Source of the DNA: Pseudomonas sp. SST3
Lineage (GTDB): Bacteria > Pseudomonadota > Gammaproteobacteria > Pseudomonadales > Pseudomonadaceae
Reading direction: 5' to 3'
DNA length: 5,072 nt
Assembly: GCF_003325755.1 (NCBI RefSeq)
Contig: NZ_QORI02000087.1
Location: 1-5,072, forward strand
The first letter of the stretch is position 1; each line of letters begins with the position of its first letter. Below, piece by piece: positions 1 to 5,072 of the stretch. The notes under the pieces are model-generated. The model worked only from the letters and a program-made list of their open reading frames with translations. It was not told the origin of the DNA and did not search any database. A program made the translations under genes and the position numbers.

Positions 1-1334
1 CCCGCCAACACCACCAGCAAGCTCAGAATCCCGGTGGCGATGATCTCGACCCGGTGCGCTTCCTGGAACAGCATGATGGTCAACGTACCGACGATAAACA
101 CCATCACCGCGTACGTCAGGCCAGGAAACAACCACATCTTGAACACGATCTTCTCGCCCGCCGCCGCACGCTTCTGACGCATGCGCAGTTGCGACACGGC
201 AATCACCAGGTACACCAGCAACGCAATGGCGCCGGAGCTGGCCAGCAGGAATTCGAACACGGCTGCCGGGGCGACGTAGTTGGCAAATACCGCCAGGAAC
301 GCAGCGCCGGTAGACAGCAACACTGCCCAGTAAGGCGTGCCGCTCTTGTTGGTACGCTTGGCCACGGCCGGTGCGTCACCGCGACGGCCCAGGGAGAACA
401 GCATGCGCGACGCGGTGTACAGCGCCGAGTTGAGGCAGCTGGTCACGGCAACCAGCACCACCAGGTCGACAATCAGCTTGGCGTTCGGAATGCCCATGCG
501 TTCCAGCACAGTCTGGTAGGAACCTACGGCAGCCAAGGTCGGATCGTTCCAAGGCACCAGGGAGACCACGATGAAGATCGACAACAGGTAGAACAAACCA
601 ATCCGCCAGATCACCGAATTGGTGGCCTTGGTGATTTGCTGGCCAGGGTTCTTCGATTCGGCGGCAGCAATGGTGACAATCTCAGTGCCCATGAACGAGA
701 ACATGGTGGTCAAGATCGCCGCCAACACCGCGCCCATGCCGTTGGGCATGAACCCTTGGGTATCGAACAAGTGCGAAACACCGCTGACCTGGCTGGTGGG
801 CAAGAAGCCGAAGATCGCGGCCAGGCCGAGGATCACAAAGCCGACGATCGCCACGACCTTGATCAGCGCAAACCAGAACTCGAACTCACCGTAGTTCTTC
901 ACACTGAACAGGTTGGTTGCAGTCAGCAACAACGTAATGATTAGGGTAAACGCCCAAATCGCCACGTCGGGGAACCAGGCGTGCAGGATGGTCGCCGCTG
1001 CGTTGGCCTCCAACGGAATCACCAGCACCCAGAACCACCAGTAGAGCCAGCCAATGGTGAAACCGGCCCAGTGGCCGATTGCCCGGTCGGCATAGGTAGA
1101 GAACGAACCGGTATCGGGTGACGCAACGGCCATCTCGGCCAGCATGCGCATTACCAAGACCACCAGTGTACCGGCGGCTGCATAGGCCAACAGTACAGCC
1201 GGGCCGGCAGCAGCGATCGCATGGCCGGAGCCGACAAACAAACCGGCGCCGATGACGCCGGCAATCGACAGCATGGTGACGTGCCGCGGTTTGAGCCCCT
1301 GTTCGAGGTCATTGGAGCTTTGCGTACTACTCAT
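1..1334 (-). CDS. gabP: GABA permease GabP, APC-family amino acid transporter (3' end beyond window)
   Basis: Inner-membrane secondary transporter of the amino acid-polyamine-organocation (APC) family, expected to import 4-aminobutyrate with protons. I checked the frame codon by codon: 444 codons, no stop and no frameshift. The N-terminus MSSTQSSNDLEQGLKPRH is followed by the TM1 unwound-helix motif SIAGVIGAGLFVGSG (residues 23-37), typical of the family. TM6 carries FSFMGTEIVTIAAAESKNP (about 212-230), whose GTE and AAESKNP elements are hallmarks of the GabP/AnsP/ProY subgroup. The remaining sequence is strongly hydrophobic and fits about 12 TM helices. GabP proteins are usually about 460 residues, so roughly 20 C-terminal residues are missing. 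The start is chosen because AAAGGT sits 6 bases upstream and the protein aligns there with remembered Pseudomonas GabP. It is transcribed away from the ABC operon, behind a sigma-54-like promoter. Alternative: another APC amino acid permease; GabP is favoured by overall resemblance. Confidence 0.88.
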   Translation of the reverse strand, partial: MSSTQSSNDLEQGLKPRHVTMLSIAGVIGAGLFVGSGHAIAAAGPAVLLAYAAAGTLVVLVMRMLAEMAVASPDTGSFSTYADRAIGHWAGFTIGWLYWWFWVLVIPLEANAAATILHAWFPDVAIWAFTLIITLLLTATNLFSVKNYGEFEFWFALIKVVAIVGFVILGLAAIFGFLPTSQVSGVSHLFDTQGFMPNGMGAVLAAILTTMFSFMGTEIVTIAAAESKNPGQQITKATNSVIWRIGLFYLLSIFIVVSLVPWNDPTLAAVGSYQTVLERMGIPNAKLIVDLVVLVAVTSCLNSALYTASRMLFSLGRRGDAPAVAKRTNKSGTPYWAVLLSTGAAFLAVFANYVAPAAVFEFLLASSGAIALLVYLVIAVSQLRMRQKRAAAGEKIVFKMWLFPGLTYAVMVFIVGTLTIMLFQEAHRVEIIATGILSLLVVLA

Positions 1335-1340
1335 TGACAC

Positions 1341-1346
1341 ACCTTT
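1341..1346 (-). promoter_or_regulatory. Ribosome binding site of gabP
   Basis: Minus-strand AAAGGT lies 6 bases before the ATG at 1334. It supports this start for the permease. Confidence 0.7.
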
Positions 1347-1427
1347 GCGTAGGAATTGCGAAAACGGTTCGCCCGGCCTGCAGCCTTTCTCGTGAAAAGA
1401 ATCCAACAGGGCGTTCTTTATTTTTTA

Positions 1428-1444
1428 CGCAAGATTTGCGCCAA
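1428..1444 (-). promoter_or_regulatory. Sigma-54 (RpoN) -24/-12 promoter of gabP
   Basis: The minus strand reads TTGGCGCAAATCTTGCG. The invariant GG (1442-1441) and GC (1430-1429) are separated by exactly 10 bases, and TTGGC and TTGC match the known consensus TTGGCAC(G)-N4-TTGC(A/T). The mismatches are A to G and G to A in the -24 box and the last base of the -12 box. Transcription would start near 1417, giving an untranslated leader of about 80 bases before the gabP start. Sigma-54 control fits nitrogen-regulated GABA uptake. No clear enhancer site for NtrC or CbrB was found upstream. The alternative is a sigma-70 extended -10 (TGTTACATT, 1445-1453), which has no good -35. Confidence 0.62.
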
Positions 1445-1629
1445 AATGTAACAGAGCCGCAGTTGACGCGGGCTGTAGGATAATTCGTCAGCACTCGCAA
1501 GTCATTGAGAATCATGGCATTCCGCTATAGCGTTACCGTGCGACTCACCTTCCAGCCAATCCGACGCACCAAAAACACACACAAAAAGTACGTGACGCCC
1601 CATAAACGGGCTGATATGGACCGTTTGCC

Positions 1630-1639
1630 CGGTTAACCC
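1630..1639. repeat. Palindrome GGTTAACC, copy 1
   Basis: CGGTTAACCC contains the perfect 8-base palindrome GGTTAACC (1631-1638). The 9-mer CGGTTAACC recurs at 1778-1786, 148 bases away. This could be a paired operator for an unidentified regulator or a chance recurrence. Confidence 0.35.
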
Positions 1640-1719
1640 TTCCAACACCCGGCCAAAGCTGGCACCATCGCGCCCTTTTTTACGCGAAGCCTGTGGATCT
1701 TTCCGGTTCAAAACGTCTG

Positions 1720-1761
1720 TAGGTTGTTGATGGCGCGACACGCTACTGCGCCGATGCGACA
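1720..1761 (-). promoter_or_regulatory. Putative ArgR operator: two TGTCGC half-sites in 21-base direct repeat
   Basis: On the minus strand TGTCGC occurs at 1761-1756 and again at 1740-1735, exactly 21 bases apart. The ArgR (AraC-family) operator described in Pseudomonas aeruginosa consists of two direct 21-base half-sites of consensus TGTCGC-N8-AA-N5. The first half-site here has AG after N8. The second has CA followed by A, so its AA is displaced by one base. The hexamers are perfect and the spacing is exact; the AA elements are imperfect. The site lies about 130 bases before the ATPase start, on the upstream side of the operon, which suits arginine-responsive control of a basic amino acid importer. 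Confidence 0.55.
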
Positions 1762-1777
1762 CCCTGCCGCAGACCAT

Positions 1778-1787
1778 CGGTTAACCG
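1778..1787. repeat. Palindrome CGGTTAACCG, copy 2
   Basis: Perfect 10-base palindrome between the ArgR-like site and the presumed operon promoter, sharing CGGTTAACC with 1630-1638. Its position suits a repressor or activator site for the downstream operon, but no regulator is identified. Confidence 0.35.
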
Positions 1788-1799
1788 TCCGCAGCGCTG

Positions 1800-1829
1800 T
1801 TGGCTGTCATCCAAACGCTATGCTAGCTT
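1800..1829 (+). promoter_or_regulatory. Tentative sigma-70 promoter of the ABC importer operon
   Basis: TTGGCT (1800-1805, 4 of 6 to the -35 consensus) is followed after 18 bases by TAGCTT (1824-1829), which is preceded by TGC like an extended -10. TATGCT (1819-1824) is a better -10 hexamer but is only 13 bases from TTGGCT. Both matches are weak, which would fit an activator-dependent promoter. The position is an inference. Confidence 0.22.
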
Positions 1830-1880
1830 GGCGCCTCGCCAGGAAGGCGGCCCAACAGCGAAGATCGCAACGAACACAAT

Positions 1881-1884
1881 GAGG
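1881..1884 (+). promoter_or_regulatory. Ribosome binding site of the ABC ATPase gene
   Basis: GAGG lies 7 bases before the ATG at 1892. It supports this start, which also gives the family's usual length. Confidence 0.6.
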
Positions 1885-1891
1885 ACCGCAC

Positions 1892-2667
1892 ATGGCCGAG
1901 GCCACGCCCGCGCTTGAAATCCGCAACTTGCACAAACGCTATGGTGAGCTTGAGGTACTCAAGGGTATCTCGCTGACCGCTCGCGACGGCGATGTGATCT
2001 CGATCCTGGGTTCCTCCGGTTCCGGCAAGTCCACCTTCCTGCGCTGCATCAACCTGCTGGAAAACCCGCACCAGGGCCAGATCCTGGTGGCCGGCGAAGA
2101 ACTCAAGCTCAAGGCCGCGAAAAAACGGCGAACTGATGGCCGCCGACGGCAAGCAGATCAACCGCCTGCGCAGCGAAATCGGGTTTGTGTTTTCAAAACT
2201 TTAACCTGTGGCCGCACATGAGCATCCTCGACAACATCATCGAGGCCCCTCGTCGCGTGCTCGGCCAAAGCAAGGCAGAAGCCATAGAAGTGGCCGAGGC
2301 CCTGCTGGCCAAGGTCGGTATTGCCGACAAGCGCCACGCTTACCCTGCGCAACTCTCCGGCGGCCAGCAACAGCGGGCGGCGATTGCCCGCACCCTGGCG
2401 ATGCAACCTAAAGTCATCCTGTTCGATGAGCCGACGTCGGCGCTTGACCCGGAAATGGTTCAGGAAGTACTTAATGTGATCCGCGCACTGGCCGAAGAAG
2501 GCCGCACCATGCTGCTGGTCACCCACGAAATGGGCTTCGCCCGTCAGGTATCCAGCGAAGTGGTGTTTTTGCACCAGGGCCTGGTCGAAGAGCAAGGATC
2601 GCCACAGCAGGTGTTTGAAAACCCGCTTTCGGCGCGCTGCAAACAATTCATGTCCAGCAACCGCTAA
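1892..2667 (+). CDS. Polar/basic amino acid ABC importer ATPase, HisP/ArtP family (two +1 frameshifts as sequenced)
   Basis: Cytoplasmic nucleotide-binding subunit that powers amino acid import. Removing one A from the run at 2120-2125 and one T from 2190-2193 gives 257 residues, the length of enterobacterial HisP. In the restored protein: Walker A GSSGSGKS (40-47), Q-loop [11 protein letters not shown] with Q101, signature LSGGQ (154-158), Walker B VILFDE (174-179) with catalytic E179, D-loop SALD (182-185) and switch H211 in VTHEM. The insert with [15 protein letters not shown] (79-93) before the Q-loop is typical of the HisP/GlnQ/ArtP group. As sequenced, frame 1 runs to 2221 with a nonsense tail, and the C-terminal part, with the signature and Walker B motifs, lies in the frame of 2185-2667, so no working ATPase would form. 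It is the first gene of the operon, with the binding-protein start 14 bases after its stop. I recall an arginine importer (Art) with this order in P. putida; no symbol is assigned because several paralogues exist. Confidence 0.88.
2120..2125 (+). other. Frameshift 1: extra A in the ATPase gene
   Basis: The run has six A where five would read Ala-Lys-Asn-Gly-Glu. With six, the frame turns into [10 protein letters not shown], rich in arginine and unlike the family. It falls between Walker A and the Q-loop. Confidence 0.85.
2190..2193 (+). other. Frameshift 2: extra T in the ATPase gene
   Basis: GTG-TTTT-CAA should be GTG-TTT-CAA to encode the Q-loop FVFQNFNLW. The extra T shifts the frame again, exactly at the Q-loop phenylalanine codon before the key glutamine. 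Confidence 0.88.
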
Positions 2668-2680
2668 CGGAGCAACATGC

Positions 2681-3431
2681 ATGCAGACCTATAAGAAATT
2701 CCTTCTGGCCGCGGCGTCTCGATGGCGTTCAGCGCCACGGCCATGGCAGAAACCTTGAAAATGGGGATCGAAGCGGCCTACCCGCCGTTCAACAATAAAG
2801 ACGCCAGCGGTAACGTTGTCGGCTTCGACAAGGACATCGGCGACGCCTGTGCGCCAAGATGAAAGTCGAAAAGTGCGAAGTGTATGTGTCCGACTGGGAC
2901 GGCATCATCCCGGCCCTGAACGCCAAGAAGTTCGACTTCCTGGTGTCCTCGCTGTCGATCACCGACGAGCGCAAGCAGGCGGTGGACTTCACCGACCCGT
3001 ACTATTCCAACAAGCTGCAGTTCATTGCGCCCAAAGCCACTGCGGATTTCAAGACCGACGCCACTTACCTCAAAGGCAAGGTGATCGGTGCACAGCGCGC
3101 AACGCTGGCCGGTACCTACCTGGAAGACAAGCTGCCGGACACCGAAGCCAAGCTCTACGACACACAGGAAAACGCCTACCTCGACCTGACCTCCGGTCGC
3201 CTCGACGGCATCCTGGCTGACAAGTACGTGCAGTACGAATGGCTCAAGAGCAAAGACGGTTCGGCCTATGAATTCAAAGGCGACCCGGTGGTAGAAAGCG
3301 ACAAGATCGGTATCGCCGTACGCAAGGGCGACCCGCTGCGCGAGCGCCTGAACAAAGCCCTGGCAGAGATCAAGGCAGACGGCACCTACAAAAAGATCAA
3401 CGACAAGTACTTCCCGTTCAGCATCGAATGA
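2681..3431 (+). CDS. Periplasmic basic amino acid-binding protein, SBP_bac_3 (HisJ/ArtJ-like; two -1 frameshifts as sequenced)
   Basis: Captures the amino acid in the periplasm and delivers it to the permeases. With one base restored near 2716 and another near 2847, the gene encodes 250 residues. A signal peptide (MQTYKKFLLAAA, hydrophobic core, then SATAMA) should be cleaved after A23. The mature protein begins ETLKMGIEAAYPPF. The family signature GFDKDIGDALCAKM (48-61) and SSLSITDER (90-98) are present. By remembered alignment with the lysine/arginine/ornithine-binding protein LAO, the ligand contacts are kept: E31 for Asp11, Y34 for Tyr14, W73 for Phe52, the SSLS serines, R98 for Arg77, and the aspartate of ILADKYV for Asp161. 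The acidic contacts favour a cationic ligand such as arginine, lysine, ornithine or histidine. GGAG (2669-2672) lies 8 bases before the start. The ATG at 2677 opens only five codons and is rejected. Without correction, the frame from 2681 ends early and the mature region starts only at the internal Met at 2859, with no signal peptide. Confidence 0.87.
2714..2717 (+). other. Frameshift 3: missing base in the binding-protein signal peptide
   Basis: GCG-GCG-TC-TCG-ATG lacks one base, most simply one G of a GG pair, giving Ala-Ala-Val-Ser-Met. Without it the signal peptide becomes SRWRSAPRP and a stop soon follows. Confidence 0.82.
2846..2847 (+). other. Frameshift 4: missing C in the binding-protein gene
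   Basis: GAC-GCC-TGT-GCG should read GAC-GCC-CTG-TGC-GCC-AAG-ATG. One C of a CCC run is lost, breaking the signature GFDKDIGDALCAKM. Confidence 0.85.
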
Positions 3432-3448
3432 TCTGAACGGCCTGCCCG

Positions 3449-3477
3449 GCGCGCTCCTGCGAGCGCGCTGGCTTTTT
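3449..3477 (+). terminator. Intercistronic hairpin with T-tract between binding protein and permease genes
   Basis: A perfect 8-bp stem, GCGCGCTC (3449-3456) paired with GAGCGCGC (3461-3468), closes a CTGC loop and is followed by TGGC and five T (3473-3477). It starts 18 bases after the binding-protein stop. This resembles a rho-independent terminator, but the T-tract begins 4 bases late, so it is probably leaky. In this position it can lower permease expression and protect the 3' end of the binding-protein mRNA, as known for inter-gene hairpins in related enterobacterial operons. The role here is inferred. Confidence 0.55.
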
Positions 3478-3506
3478 AGCAATGCCTGCCGCGATATGAA
3501 AACACC

Positions 3507-4201
3507 ATGAATTTCGATCTCTACGGATTCGGCCCGGCGCTCGCCGCCGGCGCGCTGATGACCGTCAAACTGGCGCTCACGGCCCTGTGCCTGGGGCTGG
3601 TGCTCGGCCTTGCCGGCGCTTGGCCAAGACTTCGCCGTACAAGCCGCTGCAATGGCTGGGCGGTGCGTATTCGACCATCGTTCGCGGTATTCCCGAATTA
3701 CTGTGGGTGCTGCTGATTTACTTCGGCACCGTCAATCTGATGCGTGCCCTGGGTGAGTTCTTCGGCAACCCAGACTTGTCCCTGAGCGCCTTCGCCGCCG
3801 GCGTCATCGCCCTGGGCCTGTGCTTCGGCGCCTACGCAACGGAAGTGTTCCGCGGCGCGATCCTCGCCATTCCCAAGGGCCACCGCGAAGCCGGTGTGGC
3901 GTTGGGGCTGTCGAAGTTTCGGATTTTCACCCGGCTGATCATGCCGCAAATGTGGCGTATCGCCCTGCCGGGCCTGGGTAACCTGTTCATGATCCTGATG
4001 AAAGACACCGCGCTGGTGTCGGTGATCGGCCTGGAAGAAATCATGCGCCACGCGCAGATCGGCGTGACCGTGACCAAGCAACCCTTCACCTTCTTCATGG
4101 TCGCGGCGTTCATGTACCTGGGCCTGACCGTACTGGCGATGACCAGCATGCACTTCCTGGAAAAACGCGCCGCCCGCGGCTTTGCAAGGAGCACCCAATG
4201 A
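3507..4201 (+). CDS. Amino acid ABC importer permease, HisQ/ArtQ family (one -1 frameshift as sequenced)
   Basis: One of the two inner-membrane subunits forming the import channel. Restoring one base at about 3619-3621 gives 231 residues, close to HisQ (about 228). It has about five TM helices: residues 12-37, 55-75, 90-112, 150-172 and 193-215. The cytoplasmic EAA loop, which docks on the ATPase, is EAGVALGLSKFRIFTRLIMP (128-147), with E128, A129, G134 and P147 of the EAA-G-I-LP consensus. The N-terminus MNFDLYGFGPALAAGALMTV is typical of the family. The ribosome binding site is poor (GATATGAAAACACC precedes the ATG), and ATG at 3496 opens only four sense codons before a TGA that overlaps the gene start, so initiation may be weak. 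The stop overlaps the next gene's start as ATGA. Both permeases have the EAA loop, so the Q/M designation rests on order and length. Confidence 0.87.
3619..3621 (+). other. Frameshift 5: missing base in the first permease gene
   Basis: GCC-GGC-GCT-TGG should read GCC-GGC-GCN-TTG-GCC-AAG-ACT-TCG-CCG (Ala-Gly-Ala-Leu-Ala-Lys-Thr-Ser-Pro). One base is lost next to CTT, at the end of the first TM helix. Which base is missing cannot be decided from the sequence. Confidence 0.82.
4186..4191 (+). promoter_or_regulatory. Ribosome binding site of the second permease gene, inside the first
   Basis: AAGGAG lies 6 bases before the ATG at 4198, and the ATGA overlap (4198-4201) joins this start to the preceding stop. 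Translation of the two permeases is likely coupled, giving equal subunit amounts. Confidence 0.75.
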
Positions 4202-4930
4202 GCGGCGACTACAGCTGGCTATCGCACTTTGACCTGGGCCTGAACTGGGCCGTGATCATCAAGTGGCTGCCGAAGTTGGCCCAGGGCGCAACCTTGACCC
4301 TGGAGCTGGTGGCAATCGCCGTGATCGCCGGTCTGCTGCTGGCGATCCCTCTGGGCATCGCCCGCTCTTCGCGCCGCTGGTACGTGAGCGCCCTGCCCTA
4401 CGGCTACATTTTCTTCTTCCGTGGCACGCCGCTGCTGGTGCAGTTGTTCCTGGTGTATTACGGCCTGGCGCAGTTCGACGCCGTGCGCAACAGCTTCATG
4501 TGGCCGTACCTGCGCGACCCGTTCTGGTGCGCCACCGCCACTATGACCCTGCACACCGCCGCCTATATCGCCGAGATCCTGCGCGGTGCGATCCAGGCCA
4601 TCCCGCCGGGGGAGATCGAAGCAGCGCGGGCATTGGGCATGTCCAAACCGAAAACGCTGTTTCTACATCATCCTGCCCCGCGCCTCGCGCATCGGCCTGC
4701 CGGCCTACAGCAACGAAGTGATCCTTATGCTCAAGGCCAGCGCCCTGGCCAGCACCGTGACCCTGCTGGAACTGACCGGCATGGCGCGCACCATCATTGC
4801 CCGCACCTACCTGCCGGTGGAGATTTTCTTCGCTGCGGGGTTGTTCTACCTGCTGATGGCCTACGTGCTGGTGCGCGGCTTCAAACTGCTGGAAAAATGG
4901 CTGCGCGTCGATGCGTGCCAAGGACGTTGA
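4198..4930 (+). CDS. Amino acid ABC importer permease, HisM/ArtM family (one +1 frameshift as sequenced)
   Basis: Partner of the upstream permease in the inner-membrane channel. Removing one T from 4660-4662 gives 243 residues (HisM is about 238). The N-terminus has a short periplasmic segment (SGDYSWLSHFDLGLNW) and then TM1 near residues 30-58. FRGTPLLVQLFLVYYGL (about 75-91) is a strongly conserved element of this permease group. The EAA loop EAARALGMSKPKTLFYIILP (141-160) has E141, A142, A143, G147 and P160. It continues as RASRIGLPAYSNEVILMLKASALAS and ends KLLEKWLRVDACQGR. The frameshift lies inside the EAA loop at F155. As sequenced, the start frame runs to 4962 with a Pro/Arg/His-rich false tail that replaces the last two TM helices. 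The true C-terminus is read in the +1 frame and stops at 4930. Confidence 0.87.
4660..4662 (+). other. Frameshift 6: extra T in the second permease gene
   Basis: CTG-TTT-CTA-CAT-CAT should be CTG-TTC-TAC-ATC-ATC (Leu-Phe-Tyr-Ile-Ile). One extra T breaks the EAA loop, the contact site with the ATPase. Confidence 0.87.
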
Positions 4931-5072
4931 GGCACGCTTCCAGGCACTGGATGCATTCCTGATCGAGCACCAAGGGCTGTGGCGACCACGGCCCTTTACC
5001 CAGTTGCAGTTGCCCTGGGAAACCGAGCATCCGGAATTATCCCGGTGGTTGCGTCAGCGCTCGCTGGCCGAA
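4911..5072 (+). CDS. Conserved protein of unknown function, N-terminal 54 codons (possibly a methyltransferase)
   Basis: An open frame from ATG at 4911 to the right edge with no stop. It encodes a charged soluble N-terminus: MRAKDVEARFQALDAFLIEH, then QGLWRPRPFTQLQLPWE and THPELSRWLRQRSLAE-like residues. Codon use is like that of its neighbours and there is no signal peptide or TM segment. The start overlaps the last permease by 20 bases in another frame, so it is probably the fifth gene of the operon and translationally coupled. The only nearby purine-rich stretch, GGAAAAATGG, is too far away to be a good ribosome binding site. I do not recognise a domain in this fragment. My recollection of Pseudomonas gene order suggests a SAM-dependent methyltransferase here, but nothing visible proves it. 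Confidence 0.6.
   Translation, partial: MRAKDVEARFQALDAFLIEHQGLWRPRPFTQLQLPWETEHPELSRWLRQRSLAE

Larger units (their letters stand above)
1335..1891. other. Divergent intergenic regulatory region between gabP and the ABC importer operon
   Basis: These 557 bases contain no convincing gene. From left to right they hold the gabP ribosome binding site, a sigma-54-like promoter facing gabP, an A/C-rich mirror repeat (1571-1587), an inverted repeat AAACGG-N11-CCGTTT (1604-1626), a GGTTAACC palindrome (1631-1638), an ArgR-like direct repeat (1720-1761), a second longer palindrome (1778-1787), weak sigma-70-like elements (about 1800-1829) and the ATPase ribosome binding site. A minus-strand reading frame of 91 codons (1502-1777) crosses it. 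It lacks a ribosome binding site and any recognisable domain, and it covers the operator, so I treat it as chance. Confidence 0.8.

Noticed and set aside
54..944. Long plus-strand open frame of 296 codons opposite gabP
   Set aside because: Its Gln/His/Arg-rich product is the usual shadow of a hydrophobic membrane protein in GC-rich DNA. The minus-strand frame encodes an unambiguous permease.
1428..1440. Inverted repeat CGCAA-GAT-TTGCG as a separate operator, with further TTGCG/CGCAA copies at 1345, 1356, 1496 and 1866
   Set aside because: The repeat coincides with the -24/-12 element, which explains it. The other copies are isolated 5-mers with no consistent arrangement.
1445..1453. Extended -10 element TGTTACATT on the minus strand
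   Set aside because: No -35-like hexamer at the right spacing, and it abuts a much better sigma-54 element.
1571..1587. Mirror repeat AAAAACACACACAAAAA
   Set aside because: Perfectly symmetric, but a low-complexity A/C stretch that is neither all-purine nor all-pyrimidine. No function can be supported.
1662..1676. TGGCACCATCGCGCC as a plus-strand sigma-54 promoter
   Set aside because: The -12 GC is absent at the required 10-base spacing.
1668..1687. TCGCG-N10-CGCGA hairpin with a T6 run, as a terminator
   Set aside because: The stem is only 5 bp and the T-run sits in the loop rather than after the stem. No gene ends nearby.
1502..1777. Minus-strand reading frame of 91 codons in the intergenic region
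   Set aside because: No ribosome binding site before the ATG, arginine/serine/histidine-rich composition without a recognisable domain, and it runs across the palindrome and ArgR-like site, so it is most likely chance.
2185..2667. Independent short ATPase gene starting at ATG 2185
   Set aside because: It lacks Walker A and has no ribosome binding site. It is the C-terminal part of the frameshifted HisP-like gene.
4586..4930. Independent small membrane protein gene
   Set aside because: It starts inside the preceding permease without a ribosome binding site and completes that permease's conserved C-terminus after correction of one T.

Overview
The window looks like a chromosomal segment of a Pseudomonas, most likely of the fluorescens/putida group. 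The grounds are a GC-rich, C/G-ending codon bias, a GabP-type permease close to my memory of Pseudomonas GabP, and a gene order (gabP divergent from ATPase - binding protein - two permeases - conserved downstream gene) that I recall from Pseudomonas genomes. The species is inference, because no database was searched.

Layout. Bases 1-1334 (minus strand) hold the first 444 codons of a GABA permease gene, gabP, whose 3' end lies outside the window. Bases 1335-1891 are a 557-base divergent regulatory region. On the gabP side it has a well-formed sigma-54 (-24/-12) promoter. On the other side it has a 21-base direct repeat that fits the Pseudomonas ArgR operator. It also contains two GGTTAACC palindromes. 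Bases 1892-4930 (plus strand) encode a complete polar amino acid ABC importer of the HisP/HisJ/HisQ/HisM (ArtPJQM/AotPJQM) class: ATPase, periplasmic binding protein, and two inner-membrane permeases. A hairpin plus T-tract separates the binding protein from the permeases. A further gene begins at 4911, overlaps the last permease by 20 bases and runs off the right edge.

All four transporter genes are broken as sequenced, by six single-base length differences, mostly in short homopolymer runs: two in the ATPase, two in the binding protein, one in each permease. Restoring them gives proteins of 257, 250, 231 and 243 residues with every family motif intact. I favour base-call or assembly errors over genuine decay, although gabP, over 1334 bases, shows none.

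Functional picture (inference): ligand-contacting residues of the binding protein and the ArgR-like operator point to arginine or another basic amino acid as substrate. GABA is a product of arginine breakdown in Pseudomonas, so uptake of arginine and of GABA may be coordinated from the shared region under arginine (ArgR) and nitrogen (sigma-54) control. I found no mobile element, CRISPR array, RNA gene or clearly new system. The ArgR-like operator and the sigma-54 promoter are the most informative observations.
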